A program made the translations under genes and the position numbers. Of a stretch of 60,775 nt of DNA, positions 25,516-33,266 are shown in pieces. The stretch's first letter is position 1. Every line of letters starts with the position of its first letter. Source of the DNA: JAWOFN01 sp046497505 [NCBI: bacterium]. Lineage in GTDB: Bacteria > Blakebacterota > Blakebacteria > Blakebacterales. The stretch lies in NCBI GenBank assembly GCA_046497505.1, contig JAWOFN010000125.1, forward strand, positions 1 to 60,775. The letters are read 5' to 3'. The notes beneath the pieces were generated by a model. The model was not told the DNA's origin. It searched no databases and saw only the letters and a program-made list of their open reading frames with translations.

Positions 25516-26541
25516 TCAGTTCCCCACGAATCGGGCATAGAGGCTGCGGGCCCGATCCGGCTCCTCCGTACCCTGGATGAGGGCCCGGCCGTCAGCGAAG
25601 ACGGTCATACGGACCCCTTCGGCGTCGAACTGCAGCAGGTAGGGGTTCTTCCGCACGGTCCCCACCTGGGCGGAGAGCCTGCGGGCCAGGGCCTCCAGGT
25701 CCATCTCCCCCGCTCCCATGCGGCCCCCCGGCGGGCTGACGTGGACGCTCCCCCCCCCGCAGGGGCGCACGGCCATGCCCGGGACCTCCGCGTCCAGGAA
25801 GTCGTATCGATGCCGACCGCATGCCGGGCACTGCGGGTCCGGCTCCCCCTCCTCCAGCCTGACCAGCCTGCCGCTGCGGGGGTCCAGGTGCACCAGACCG
25901 CCGGGGGGGGGCTCTCCCATGAGGAACTGGAGGGCGGCGCTGGCCTCCAGGGAGGCGACCACCCGGACGGTGGGGGACCATACCCCCGCCGTCTCGCATG
26001 TGGCCACGCTGCCGGCCGGCGGCGGGTCGGGGAAGAGACAGCGCAGGCAGGGGGTGCGGCCGGGTCGGATGGCCGCCATGGTCCCCTCGCTCCCCAGTAC
26101 GCCGCCATAGGCCCAGGGGCGCCCGGTCTTCACCGCCACGTCGTTGATGAGGTACCGGGTCTCGTAGTTGTCCGTACCGTCCACCAGCACGTCCGCTCCA
26201 TCCAGCAGGCCGAGAGCGCTCCGAGCGTCCAGGTCGGCGACGTGCACGGTGAGTCCGATCCGGGGATCGACGGCCTCCAGGTGCCTGCGGGCGGCCTCCG
26301 CCTTGGGCAGGCGCTCCGCGACGTCCTCTTCGGTGTAGAGAGCCTGGCGCTGCAGGTTGTGGAGTTCCAGCACGTCCCGGTCGATGAGGGTGAGACGGCC
26401 CACCCCGGCCCGCACCAGCAGGTCGGCGGCGGAGGACCCGAGGGCACCCAGACCCACGACCGCCGCGTGGCCGGAGCCGATACGCTCCTGCCCTTCCCTT
26501 CCCACACCGGGCAGGACGGTCTGTCGGGAGTAGCGGTCCAT
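25516..26541 (-). CDS. moeB: Molybdopterin-synthase adenylyltransferase (MoeB/ThiF family)
   Basis: Adenylates the C-terminus of MoaD. The 341-residue protein has the nucleotide-binding GLGALGSSAADLL, the DGTDNYETRYLIND motif, and two zinc-binding CxxC pairs, CLRC and CPAC. Beyond the usual ~250 residues there is a C-terminal ~85-residue extension (LEALARRLSAQVGTVRKNPYLLQFDAEGV), resembling the MoeB variants that carry an additional ThiS/MoaD-related or small beta domain in place of rhodanese. DRYSRQTVLPGVG at the N-terminus is typical. Confidence 0.92.
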   Translation of the reverse strand: MDRYSRQTVLPGVGREGQERIGSGHAAVVGLGALGSSAADLLVRAGVGRLTLIDRDVLELHNLQRQALYTEEDVAERLPKAEAARRHLEAVDPRIGLTVHVADLDARSALGLLDGADVLVDGTDNYETRYLINDVAVKTGRPWAYGGVLGSEGTMAAIRPGRTPCLRCLFPDPPPAGSVATCETAGVWSPTVRVVASLEASAALQFLMGEPPPGGLVHLDPRSGRLVRLEEGEPDPQCPACGRHRYDFLDAEVPGMAVRPCGGGSVHVSPPGGRMGAGEMDLEALARRLSAQVGTVRKNPYLLQFDAEGVRMTVFADGRALIQGTEEPDRARSLYARFVGN

Positions 26542-26551
26542 GATCCGGTCT

Positions 26552-26656
26552 TCAAGGTTCGCGGACTACGCCTTCGACGATCAGTCCGATCCCCAGCAGG
26601 AGGTTGAGTCCAAGGAGGGCCATGTAGATGCCGAGGTGGGCCGGGGCCTCCTTCAC
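26552..26656 (-). CDS. Single-helix membrane small protein, 34 residues
   Basis: A GTG at 26656 overlaps the stop of the TlpA-like gene in the classic GTGA arrangement and opens a 34-residue frame. The product is VKEAPAHLGIYMALL followed by GLNLLLGIGLIVEGVV and a short basic/acidic tail: one clean transmembrane segment with a short amphipathic N-terminus. It fills the otherwise unexplained gap between the thioredoxin-like gene and moeB. No homologue recognised; a role as a membrane partner of the TlpA-like protein is a guess from position. Confidence 0.55.
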   Translation of the reverse strand: MKEAPAHLGIYMALLGLNLLLGIGLIVEGVVREP

Positions 26657-27213
26657 TGCGCCCTTCGTTCCATGACGGTCCGCCGGATCTCCTCGCCCAG
26701 TGTGTCCTCGTACCCCTCCCAAACGGCCATGATCGTGCGGTCGGTGTCCAGGAGGACGAAGCGGGGCCAGCTCTCCACCCCGTAGCTCTCACTGATGGAT
26801 CCATCACCGTCGAGCACCGAGGGGTAGGTCATCCCGAAATCCCGGATGCCGGCCCTCGCTGTCGCCATGTCCTCCATGTAGTTGACGCCCACGATGTTGA
26901 GCGGCGGATACCCCTCGCTCATCTCCTCCCTCAGCGCTTCGAGCTGGGGGGTGGACCGCTCGCACCACTGGCACCAGGAGGCCCAGAAGTCCAGCAGCAC
27001 AAGTTCCCCCTTCAGGTCGTGGAGGTGGAACTCGCCGCCGTCGGTGGTCCGGCCGACGATGTCGGGTGCCAGCTCGCCCCGGACGATCTCCGAGTAGAGG
27101 CCCCCGGGGCCCGCGAGATAGAAGATCAAGACCACCGCGATAAGGCCGGTGAAGACCCGCCGCCGGTTCCTTCGGGAGGTGTTTTCGTTGTTCGCGCTCG
27201 CTTTCTCATCCAT
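26653..27213 (-). CDS. Membrane-anchored thioredoxin-like protein (TlpA/ResA family)
   Basis: A 186-residue protein with one N-terminal membrane helix (RVFTGLIAVVLIFYLAGPG) that anchors a periplasmic thioredoxin fold. The redox site is FWASWCQWCERS (CxxC), with PDIVGRTTDGGEFHLHDLKG before it and the cis-proline region ESWPRFVLLD after. Relatives reduce disulfides in cytochrome c maturation or other envelope proteins. Start placed at ATG 27213, 12 bases after a TATACC -10-like box; no Shine-Dalgarno. First gene of the operon that continues into moeB-moaD-moaE-PduO. Confidence 0.88.
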   Translation of the reverse strand: MDEKASANNENTSRRNRRRVFTGLIAVVLIFYLAGPGGLYSEIVRGELAPDIVGRTTDGGEFHLHDLKGELVLLDFWASWCQWCERSTPQLEALREEMSEGYPPLNIVGVNYMEDMATARAGIRDFGMTYPSVLDGDGSISESYGVESWPRFVLLDTDRTIMAVWEGYEDTLGEEIRRTVMERRAQ

Positions 27214-27273
27214 AGCGGTACCCAAGGTATAGGGGGTCGAGGTCCTCGTCAGGTGGATTTGACGCCCGGGGTC

Positions 27274-28611
27274 TCAGTCGAGTTCCTCCCGCTCCGGGTC
27301 CACGCTCCGCCGGTAGTAATGGCGGAAGCGCTCCACGATGAGGGCCTCCTTCTCTTCCAGCCCCTTTTCCTCCCTCTTCAGGAGGTCGTGGAGTTCCTGC
27401 ACGGTCAGCTCCCCGAACCGGGCCATGTCCTCGGGATCGACCGGGTCCATGTTCCCTGATTCCAGGATCGAGACCACCCGGGAGAGGGGGAGGGCCTTGA
27501 ACGCCTCCACGAACGCCTGCTGGAAGTGGGTCCCGGAGTCGCTGTCGAGGATCTCCATGACCCGCTTGAACTCCATGCGGTCCCGATAGTGCCGGCGGCT
27601 CGTGATGGCGTCGAACACATCCCCCACCGCCATGATGCGGCCTGCCTCGGGGATCTCCTCCCCTGCCAGTCCCAGCGGGTACCCGTCGCCGTCCACCTTC
27701 TCGTGGTGGGTGGCGGCCATCATGGGGATCTCCTGTTTCTCCCGGTCGAAGTGGATCTTGTTGAGGATGTTGAGGGTATGCCGGGCGTGGGACTTGATGA
27801 TCTCGAACTCATCGTCGCTGAGCCGGCCGTCCTTGAAGAGCACCGACTCCGGCACCCCGATCTTGCCGATGTCGTGGAGCAGGGCCGCCACTCTTAGGAT
27901 CTCCAGCTGCTTCTCGGAGTAGCCCACCTCCTCGGCGATGGCCACCGTGTAGGCGGTGACCCGCTTGCTGTGCCCCGCGGTGATGGGGTCCCGGGCGTCC
28001 ATCGCGGTGGAGAGGGTCTCCACGAAGGAGACGAACGACTTCTTCTGCTCCTCGTAGAGCTGGGCGTTCTCCACCGCCACCGCGGCCTGACCCGCGAGGG
28101 CACAGAGCAGTTCGACGTCCTCGGAGGTGAAGGTCCCCTCTCCCTGTTTGTTCAGGACCTGCATGACCCCGACCCGCTCTCCCTTCTTGTCGTTCATGGG
28201 CACGGCCAGCACCGAGCGGGTCCGGTAGCCCGTTCGGCGATCCCACTCCTGGTTGAACCGCTCGTCCTCGTAGGCCTCCTCGATGTTCACCACCTCGCCC
28301 GTGGTGGCCACATGACCCGCCAGTCCCGCCTCCATGGGGAAGCGGATCTCGGTGAACCGGACTCCCTGGGCCACCTTCGACCAGAGCTCTTCGCTCTTCC
28401 AGTCGATGAGGAAGATGCTGGAACGGTCGGCCTCCATCACCTGGGTGGTCTTCCGTGCGATGAGGTCGAGGAGGTGGTCCAGGTCGAGGGTGCCTCCCAG
28501 GGCGCGCATGACCTCGTAGACGGCCCGGTAACGGGCCGCCTCACGGCGGAGTTCTTCCGTATCGGATCCTGCGCCGGGACCGTGACCTGCATGTGGGGCC
28601 TCTTCGGACAT
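27274..28611 (-). CDS. GAF plus HD-GYP domain signalling protein
   Basis: A 445-residue soluble regulator. Residues ~25-185 form a GAF sensor domain (LDLIARKTTQVMEADRSSIF, LAGHVATTGEVVNI, GVMQVLNKQG), and ~195-400 an HD-GYP domain with HSKRV, LLHDIGKIGVP, HARHT, ATHHEKVDGDGYP and VFDAITSRRHYRD. These are the metal and signature residues of cyclic-di-GMP phosphodiesterases, so it probably degrades c-di-GMP when the GAF ligand is sensed. The ~45-residue tail is charged and helical. GAGGT precedes the ATG. Confidence 0.92.
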   Translation of the reverse strand: MSEEAPHAGHGPGAGSDTEELRREAARYRAVYEVMRALGGTLDLDHLLDLIARKTTQVMEADRSSIFLIDWKSEELWSKVAQGVRFTEIRFPMEAGLAGHVATTGEVVNIEEAYEDERFNQEWDRRTGYRTRSVLAVPMNDKKGERVGVMQVLNKQGEGTFTSEDVELLCALAGQAAVAVENAQLYEEQKKSFVSFVETLSTAMDARDPITAGHSKRVTAYTVAIAEEVGYSEKQLEILRVAALLHDIGKIGVPESVLFKDGRLSDDEFEIIKSHARHTLNILNKIHFDREKQEIPMMAATHHEKVDGDGYPLGLAGEEIPEAGRIMAVGDVFDAITSRRHYRDRMEFKRVMEILDSDSGTHFQQAFVEAFKALPLSRVVSILESGNMDPVDPEDMARFGELTVQELHDLLKREEKGLEEKEALIVERFRHYYRRSVDPEREELD

Positions 28612-28661
28612 ACCTCGTGCTCCTGGGTGGGGGGTTCTCCAGCAACCGCAGGGAAGCCTGC

Positions 28662-29906
28662 CTATGCTATGGCTTCGCCGGAGCCGCCTTCAACCGAATT
28701 GTCCTTGGGGATCACCCGGTCGGTGGCCTCCCGCTCGGCCGAGCGGAGGAGCTGGAGGGTCAGCCCCGACCGGAAGAAGAGCAGCCCTCCCACCGCCAGG
28801 GCCGGGATCGCATGGCCCAGCCAGTACACGATGGAGAAGGCCGCGGCGTTGTGGTACGCCTCGGTGCCCGCACTGGCGGCTCCTGTCCCCAGCAGGGCGA
28901 ACGAGAGGACCACGGCCGCCTGGTAGGGTCCCGCGCTCCCGGGACCGGCGGGGATCAGCGTGCTGGCGTTGACCAGGATGACCAGCAGGAGGGTGGAGGC
29001 CACCGGTCCCACCCGGCTGGCTTCCTCCAGCCACCGCACCAGACCCTCGGCGTCCAGGAAGGCGTAGCAGGAATAGGCGATGAGTACCCACGAGATGGCG
29101 GAATAGAGGAAGAACTGTCCCAGGTGGGCCGGTTCGGAGGCGGGCCGCATCCCTTCCACGAAATTGTGGATCGCCCGGCGGAACCTCCCCGCCGCCCCGC
29201 TCCCCTCCCCGGAGAGGGGGAGCTGCTTGCGGAGGACGATGATGACCAGCAGGGCCCCGACGAGGACCAGGGCGAGTGCTCCCCCCGTCCAGGCCAGCCA
29301 CCGGAGGGTGGGACCCGCCAGGGCGGTGAACCCGATCAGGTAGACCACGATGGCCACCAGGGCCAGCAGGTCGGAGAGCTTTTCCAGGGCCACGCTGGCG
29401 GTGATCTTCGTCTTGCTCAGGCCGGTCCGCTCGCCGAGCACCACGATGCGGAGCACTTCGCCCGCCCGGGCCGGAAGGGCGTAGTTCCCGAAATACGCGA
29501 CGTAGGTGGTGAACACAGCGTCCCGGACGGTCACCTTCCCCTTCTCCTCCAGCAGGAAGTACCAACGGTAACCCCGGAACCAGACACCCGCGGCGAAGGT
29601 GGTCATCCCCCAGAGGAGCAGGCCCAGGTCGAGACTCCGGAGCACCTCCCACAGCCGGGCCGGTTCCACGTGCCTCAGTGCGAGGTCCAGGAAGATCACG
29701 GTCACCGCACCCTGGGCGAACTCCCCCAGGTAGGGGGCATAATGTCCCCTGCGTACCAGCACCCAGACGGTATAGATGAGGCCCCCGGCGATGAGCAGGG
29801 TGTGGATCGAGAGGGGACTGCCCCATCGCACCGCCCCGTAGGCCAGGGGTACCAGGCCGGCAAGCAGATGCAGGCTCCGGCGCCAGAGGACGGGGGCGGT
29901 CCTCAC
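28662..29906 (-). CDS. Flippase-like integral membrane protein (LPG synthase TM / UPF0104 family)
   Basis: A 414-residue protein with about ten hydrophobic helices. It carries the core of the lysylphosphatidylglycerol synthase transmembrane family: FGNYALPARAGEVLRIVVLG, GLSKTKITASVALEKLSDL, and the late VNASTLIPAGPGSAGPYQAA with YHNAAAF. The family includes AglD-like and MprF flippase domains that move lipids or glycolipids across the inner membrane; the substrate here is unknown. Overlaps sppA by four bases. Confidence 0.85.
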   Translation of the reverse strand: MRTAPVLWRRSLHLLAGLVPLAYGAVRWGSPLSIHTLLIAGGLIYTVWVLVRRGHYAPYLGEFAQGAVTVIFLDLALRHVEPARLWEVLRSLDLGLLLWGMTTFAAGVWFRGYRWYFLLEEKGKVTVRDAVFTTYVAYFGNYALPARAGEVLRIVVLGERTGLSKTKITASVALEKLSDLLALVAIVVYLIGFTALAGPTLRWLAWTGGALALVLVGALLVIIVLRKQLPLSGEGSGAAGRFRRAIHNFVEGMRPASEPAHLGQFFLYSAISWVLIAYSCYAFLDAEGLVRWLEEASRVGPVASTLLLVILVNASTLIPAGPGSAGPYQAAVVLSFALLGTGAASAGTEAYHNAAAFSIVYWLGHAIPALAVGGLLFFRSGLTLQLLRSAEREATDRVIPKDNSVEGGSGEAIA

Positions 29907-32365
29907 GGGCGGATCACCGGTACGGTCTCCATGAGATAGAAGCGTTCATCTTCTCCGAGTCTTCGCAGGGTCTCCCAGTGTGAGAGGGCCTCACGGAGGG
30001 CCCGGTCCGCACCCTCCGGCAGACCGGGACCTGACGGTCGGGGAGCGGCGAGACCGAGGAAGCGGCCCGCACTGAGCTCCTCCATCCCCGACCCATCCGC
30101 GGTGTACCGTACGACATCCGCGCTCCCCGGTTCCAGCCCTGCCTGCTCGGCGGCGATCACGGCCGCGTCCAGCAGGCCCCCCAGCCGGTCGACCAGCCCG
30201 TTCTCGACGGCCTGGGCCCCGGTCCAGACCCGGCCTCGGGCGATGCCCTCCACCTCCTGCCGGCTCATCCCCCGCCCGTCGGCCACCCGGCCCACGAACC
30301 GGTCGTACCCCTGCTGGAGGACCTCCTCGAGCCGCAGCCGCTCGGCGTCGGTGAGTCCCCGATGCATGCTGTAGGCACCCGCGAAGGCCCCCTCCTCCAC
30401 ACGCACCACGCTGTAGCCGATCTTCTCGTACAATCCCGAGAGGTCGAACTTGCCGCCGAAGATGCCGATGGACCCGGTGACGGTGCCGGCACGGGCCACG
30501 ACCTGGTCGGCTGCGCAGCTGATGTAATACCCTCCCGAGGCGGCGGCGTTCCCCATGCTCACCACCAGGGGTTTGCCACCGGCCTCGGAGACGGTCCGGT
30601 CCACCTCCCGCCAGATCATGTCGGAGGCCAGGGAGGAACCGCCGGGACTGTCCACACGGAGGACGATCGCCTTCACGAATGGGTCCTCCCGGGCCCGGCG
30701 CAGGGTCCGCACCACCGTCTCCGCCCCCATGAGGCTGCCCTGGAGGAGGTCGGTGCCGCTCTCTCCCGAGACGATGGCACCGGTGGCATAGACCACCGCG
30801 ACGCGGGGGCGCAGCGGGTCGAACCAGCGGGCGGTGCGGAGGTGCCGCCCCTCCTCCCACCGGCGACGGGAGACGATCTCCCGTCCTCGGGCCCCCTCTC
30901 CCTCACCCAGCACCTGATCGGAGTAGGCCAGGCCGTCCACCAGCCCCGCATCCAGGGCCTCCGGCCCGGTGAAGGGACCGTGATCGAACCAGGCGTCCAC
31001 ACGGCCGGGGGTGACCCCCCTGCCCCCCCGAAGCGCTCCCTTGAACTGGCCCACGTAGGAATCGAGGAGCCACCGGGTCATCTCCAGGTTCTCCTCGGAG
31101 GGAGCGGTCCGCGTGAACCGCTCCGGGGCGCTCTTGTACTCGTCGATCTTCACGAACTCCGCTTCCACACCCAGCTTCTCCAGGGTCCCTGCCAGGAACT
31201 CCAGCTCGAAGGCCAGACCGGTGAGTTCCACCGAACCGGAGGGGGGCACGAAGACCGAATCAGCTGCCGAAGCCAGGTAGAGGCCCCCCATCCCCAGCGA
31301 TTCCGCCCAGACGATGACCTCCTTCCCCGCCTCCCGCACGCTCCGCAGGCCGTCCCGTATCTCCTGGCGGGCGGCCCATCCGGTTCCCTCCCCCCCCAGA
31401 CGGAGCACCACCCCGCCCGCATCCGGGTCGTCCGCGATCCCGCGGAGGGTGATCAGGAGGTCGAGGAGCGTGTCCTCCTCGATGGGGAGGATGCCGAAGA
31501 GGGTCACCGGCTCCTCGGGGGGGATGCTGCGCAGGTCGATCAGCACGTGACGGGGCGCGGGAGGCCCCCAGAGGCTCTCATATCTCCCTCCACCCAGTCG
31601 GAGCCAGGTGAGGTGGCCCTGCTCGTCCCCCCCCTCCCGCCAGGTGCGCCGAAGCACCCCCAGCGATGTGCCGCCCAGCGCGAACTCGACCCCGGCGTAG
31701 AAGAGGTCTTCTCCCAGGACCGCCCGGAGTCCGATGCCGGAGCCGACCCGGGCCCCCAGGTGCAGAGCGGGCCGCAGCTCGTCGCCGTACTCCCGTCCGG
31801 AGGCCGGGTCACTGAAGAGCGTCCCCTCCGCTCCGATCCGCAGCGCCCCGCGAAGGAATTCCAGGGTCAGCCCCGATGTGACCCGTGGTTCCCGACCGCC
31901 CGGCTGGTTCAAGTCGGTGCCGTAGAGACCGGTGAGGAGCCAGGGCGCGATGCGGCGCACCAGCCCGGCGCTCCACACCTCCGGCCCGGCGTCCACCCAG
32001 CGATAGCTGTATCCGAGGGCCCAGCGCTCGCTCAGGCGCCATCCGGCGGCCACGGTCCAGTCGGTGCCCCGGTCCGGTCCCACCCCCCACCGTTCGGCGG
32101 AGATACCCAGAGGACCCAGCTTCAGGAAGGTACCCCAGTCCCTGCCTTCCCGACCCCGTTCGGTGTCCCATGCCCATACCAGCTCGGTCCCGGGGCTGAA
32201 CGCCAGGCCCGCGGGGTTCGCATAGATCCCCTCCACACCCACCGGCCGTGCCACAGGGGAAGAGATCCACGGGAGCACCCCCGCTCCCTGGGCCCGGACC
32301 GGTCCGGGCCGGGAGAGTGCTGCGGCGGTGATCAACAGGAGAAGTGTGCGGGCGGAGCGTCGCAT
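29903..32365 (-). CDS. sppA: Signal peptide peptidase SppA fused to an N-terminal outer-membrane-barrel-like domain
   Basis: An 820-residue secreted protein. After a signal peptide (LLLLITAAALSRPGPVRAQG) residues ~40-245 look like a PorV/UPF0164-type beta-barrel (YANPAGLAFSPG, then alternating strands such as WALGYSYRWVDAG). Residues ~260-800 are a tandem SppA of the 67-kDa type: the catalytic lysine is in DEYKSAPERF (about 410) and the nucleophile serine in GNAAASGGYY (about 609), with GTVTGSIGIF after it. E. coli SppA is an inner-membrane protease that clears leftover signal peptides. The fused barrel-like part is unusual and suggests a different location or a secretion-linked role. GGGAGG precedes the ATG. 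Confidence 0.88.
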   Translation of the reverse strand: MRRSARTLLLLITAAALSRPGPVRAQGAGVLPWISSPVARPVGVEGIYANPAGLAFSPGTELVWAWDTERGREGRDWGTFLKLGPLGISAERWGVGPDRGTDWTVAAGWRLSERWALGYSYRWVDAGPEVWSAGLVRRIAPWLLTGLYGTDLNQPGGREPRVTSGLTLEFLRGALRIGAEGTLFSDPASGREYGDELRPALHLGARVGSGIGLRAVLGEDLFYAGVEFALGGTSLGVLRRTWREGGDEQGHLTWLRLGGGRYESLWGPPAPRHVLIDLRSIPPEEPVTLFGILPIEEDTLLDLLITLRGIADDPDAGGVVLRLGGEGTGWAARQEIRDGLRSVREAGKEVIVWAESLGMGGLYLASAADSVFVPPSGSVELTGLAFELEFLAGTLEKLGVEAEFVKIDEYKSAPERFTRTAPSEENLEMTRWLLDSYVGQFKGALRGGRGVTPGRVDAWFDHGPFTGPEALDAGLVDGLAYSDQVLGEGEGARGREIVSRRRWEEGRHLRTARWFDPLRPRVAVVYATGAIVSGESGTDLLQGSLMGAETVVRTLRRAREDPFVKAIVLRVDSPGGSSLASDMIWREVDRTVSEAGGKPLVVSMGNAAASGGYYISCAADQVVARAGTVTGSIGIFGGKFDLSGLYEKIGYSVVRVEEGAFAGAYSMHRGLTDAERLRLEEVLQQGYDRFVGRVADGRGMSRQEVEGIARGRVWTGAQAVENGLVDRLGGLLDAAVIAAEQAGLEPGSADVVRYTADGSGMEELSAGRFLGLAAPRPSGPGLPEGADRALREALSHWETLRRLGEDERFYLMETVPVIRP

Positions 32366-32729
32366 GGGGCCATCCTCCCTGCCGGCTCCAGGTGGTCATA
32401 GGGGGGGCAGCCCGCGGCCGCCCCGGGACGACATGGTGCTCTCCCTGAAGATAGCGTATCCGCTGACGGCTGCGTAGACGACCCTCTCGCCCCCCCCGTA
32501 CCGACAGGCCGACCCGATCCCGGATGCCCTCCGGACGGGATGTCGGGGACCTCGCTCATCCCTCGGGAGATGGGGCGTCGTCAAGATTCAGGATATTCGG
32601 GCCTGAAATACTTGACAGGACCCCTAACCTTTGTCTCATTATGCCTCGAAAGGGCCGGGAAGGGCCTTTTTCGCAGCTCTGCCCCGAGCCGAACTCTTGT
32701 TGAGAACCGAGGGAAAAAGGACGCCTCTC
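32366..32729 (+). other. Regulatory intergenic region between sppA and the NADH-module operon
   Basis: About 360 bp without a convincing gene. It holds the sppA leader on the left and, on the right, the dyad at 32587-32607, TTGACA at 32612-32617, a GAAAGG/CCTTTTTC imperfect hairpin at about 32648-32672, and the ribosome-binding AAGGA before the first gene. A 20-residue frame from ATG 32641 overlaps the hairpin but has no ribosome-binding site. Confidence 0.5.
32587..32642 (+). promoter_or_regulatory. Operator-like dyad and promoter of the nuoE-F-hoxU-gltB-like operon
   Basis: TTCAGG (32587-32592), nine bases, CCTGAA (32602-32607) is a perfect dyad whose flanks (CAAG upstream, CTTG downstream) extend the symmetry. 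Five bases later comes TTGACA (32612-32617). The -10 is uncertain: CTCATT at 17-bp or CATTAT at 19-bp spacing. A regulator bound to the dyad would touch the -35, so control of the redox operon at this site is likely but unproven. Confidence 0.45.
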
Positions 32730-33266
32730 ATGACGCCGTCCAGCGCCTCCCCAGCAGCCGACGTGACCGGAACGGCTGCACCGGAAGTCGACCTGGGTCC
32801 GGTCGACCACATCCTCGAGGACCATCAGCATGATCGCACCCAGCTCATCGCCATCCTCCTCGACCTCCAGGAAGAGCTGGGATACCTCCCCGTCACAGGG
32901 CTGAAGTACGTAGCGCAGAACATGGAGGTCCCGCTCACCGAGATCTACGCGATCTCGACCTTCTACAAGTCTTTCCGCCTCACACCTCCCGGCAGGAAGC
33001 AGATCACGATCTGCCAGGGGACCGCCTGCCACGTGAGGGGGTCCGTGCAGGTCCAGCGGGAGTTCGAACGGCGGCTCGGGATCTGCGAGGGCGAGACCAC
33101 CCCGGACCTCTCGTTCGGCCTGGAGACGGTCGCCTGCGTGGGAGCCTGCGCCATCGGACCCGTCGTGATCGTGGATGATGAATATGTTGGCGAGATGACC
33201 CCCATGAAGGTCCCGGGACTCATCCGCAAGCTGGAGAAACAGATCGCATCGGAGAAGGTATCATGA
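32730..33266 (+). CDS. NuoE/HndA-like [2Fe-2S] subunit of an NADH oxidoreductase
   Basis: A 178-residue thioredoxin-like [2Fe-2S] protein. N-terminal helices (LIAILLDLQEELGYLP, IYAISTFYKSFRL) precede the cluster ligands CQGTACH and CVGACA, as in NuoE, HoxE and HndA. It passes electrons beside the FMN subunit, which starts four bases before its stop. ATG 32730 was chosen because AAGGA lies eight bases upstream and because the family starts there; an ATG further left would lie in the promoter. Confidence 0.93.
   Translation: MTPSSASPAADVTGTAAPEVDLGPVDHILEDHQHDRTQLIAILLDLQEELGYLPVTGLKYVAQNMEVPLTEIYAISTFYKSFRLTPPGRKQITICQGTACHVRGSVQVQREFERRLGICEGETTPDLSFGLETVACVGACAIGPVVIVDDEYVGEMTPMKVPGLIRKLEKQIASEKVS

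Noticed and set aside
32396-32584. Minus-strand frame with VVYAAVSGYAIFRES upstream of sppA
   Set aside because: Proline/arginine-rich remainder, no ribosome site and no family; likely chance.
32641-32703. A 20-residue frame (start PRKGREGPF) before the nuoE-like gene as a leader peptide
   Set aside because: No ribosome-binding site, no fixed distance from a -10 box and no telling codons; the following hairpin is weak.
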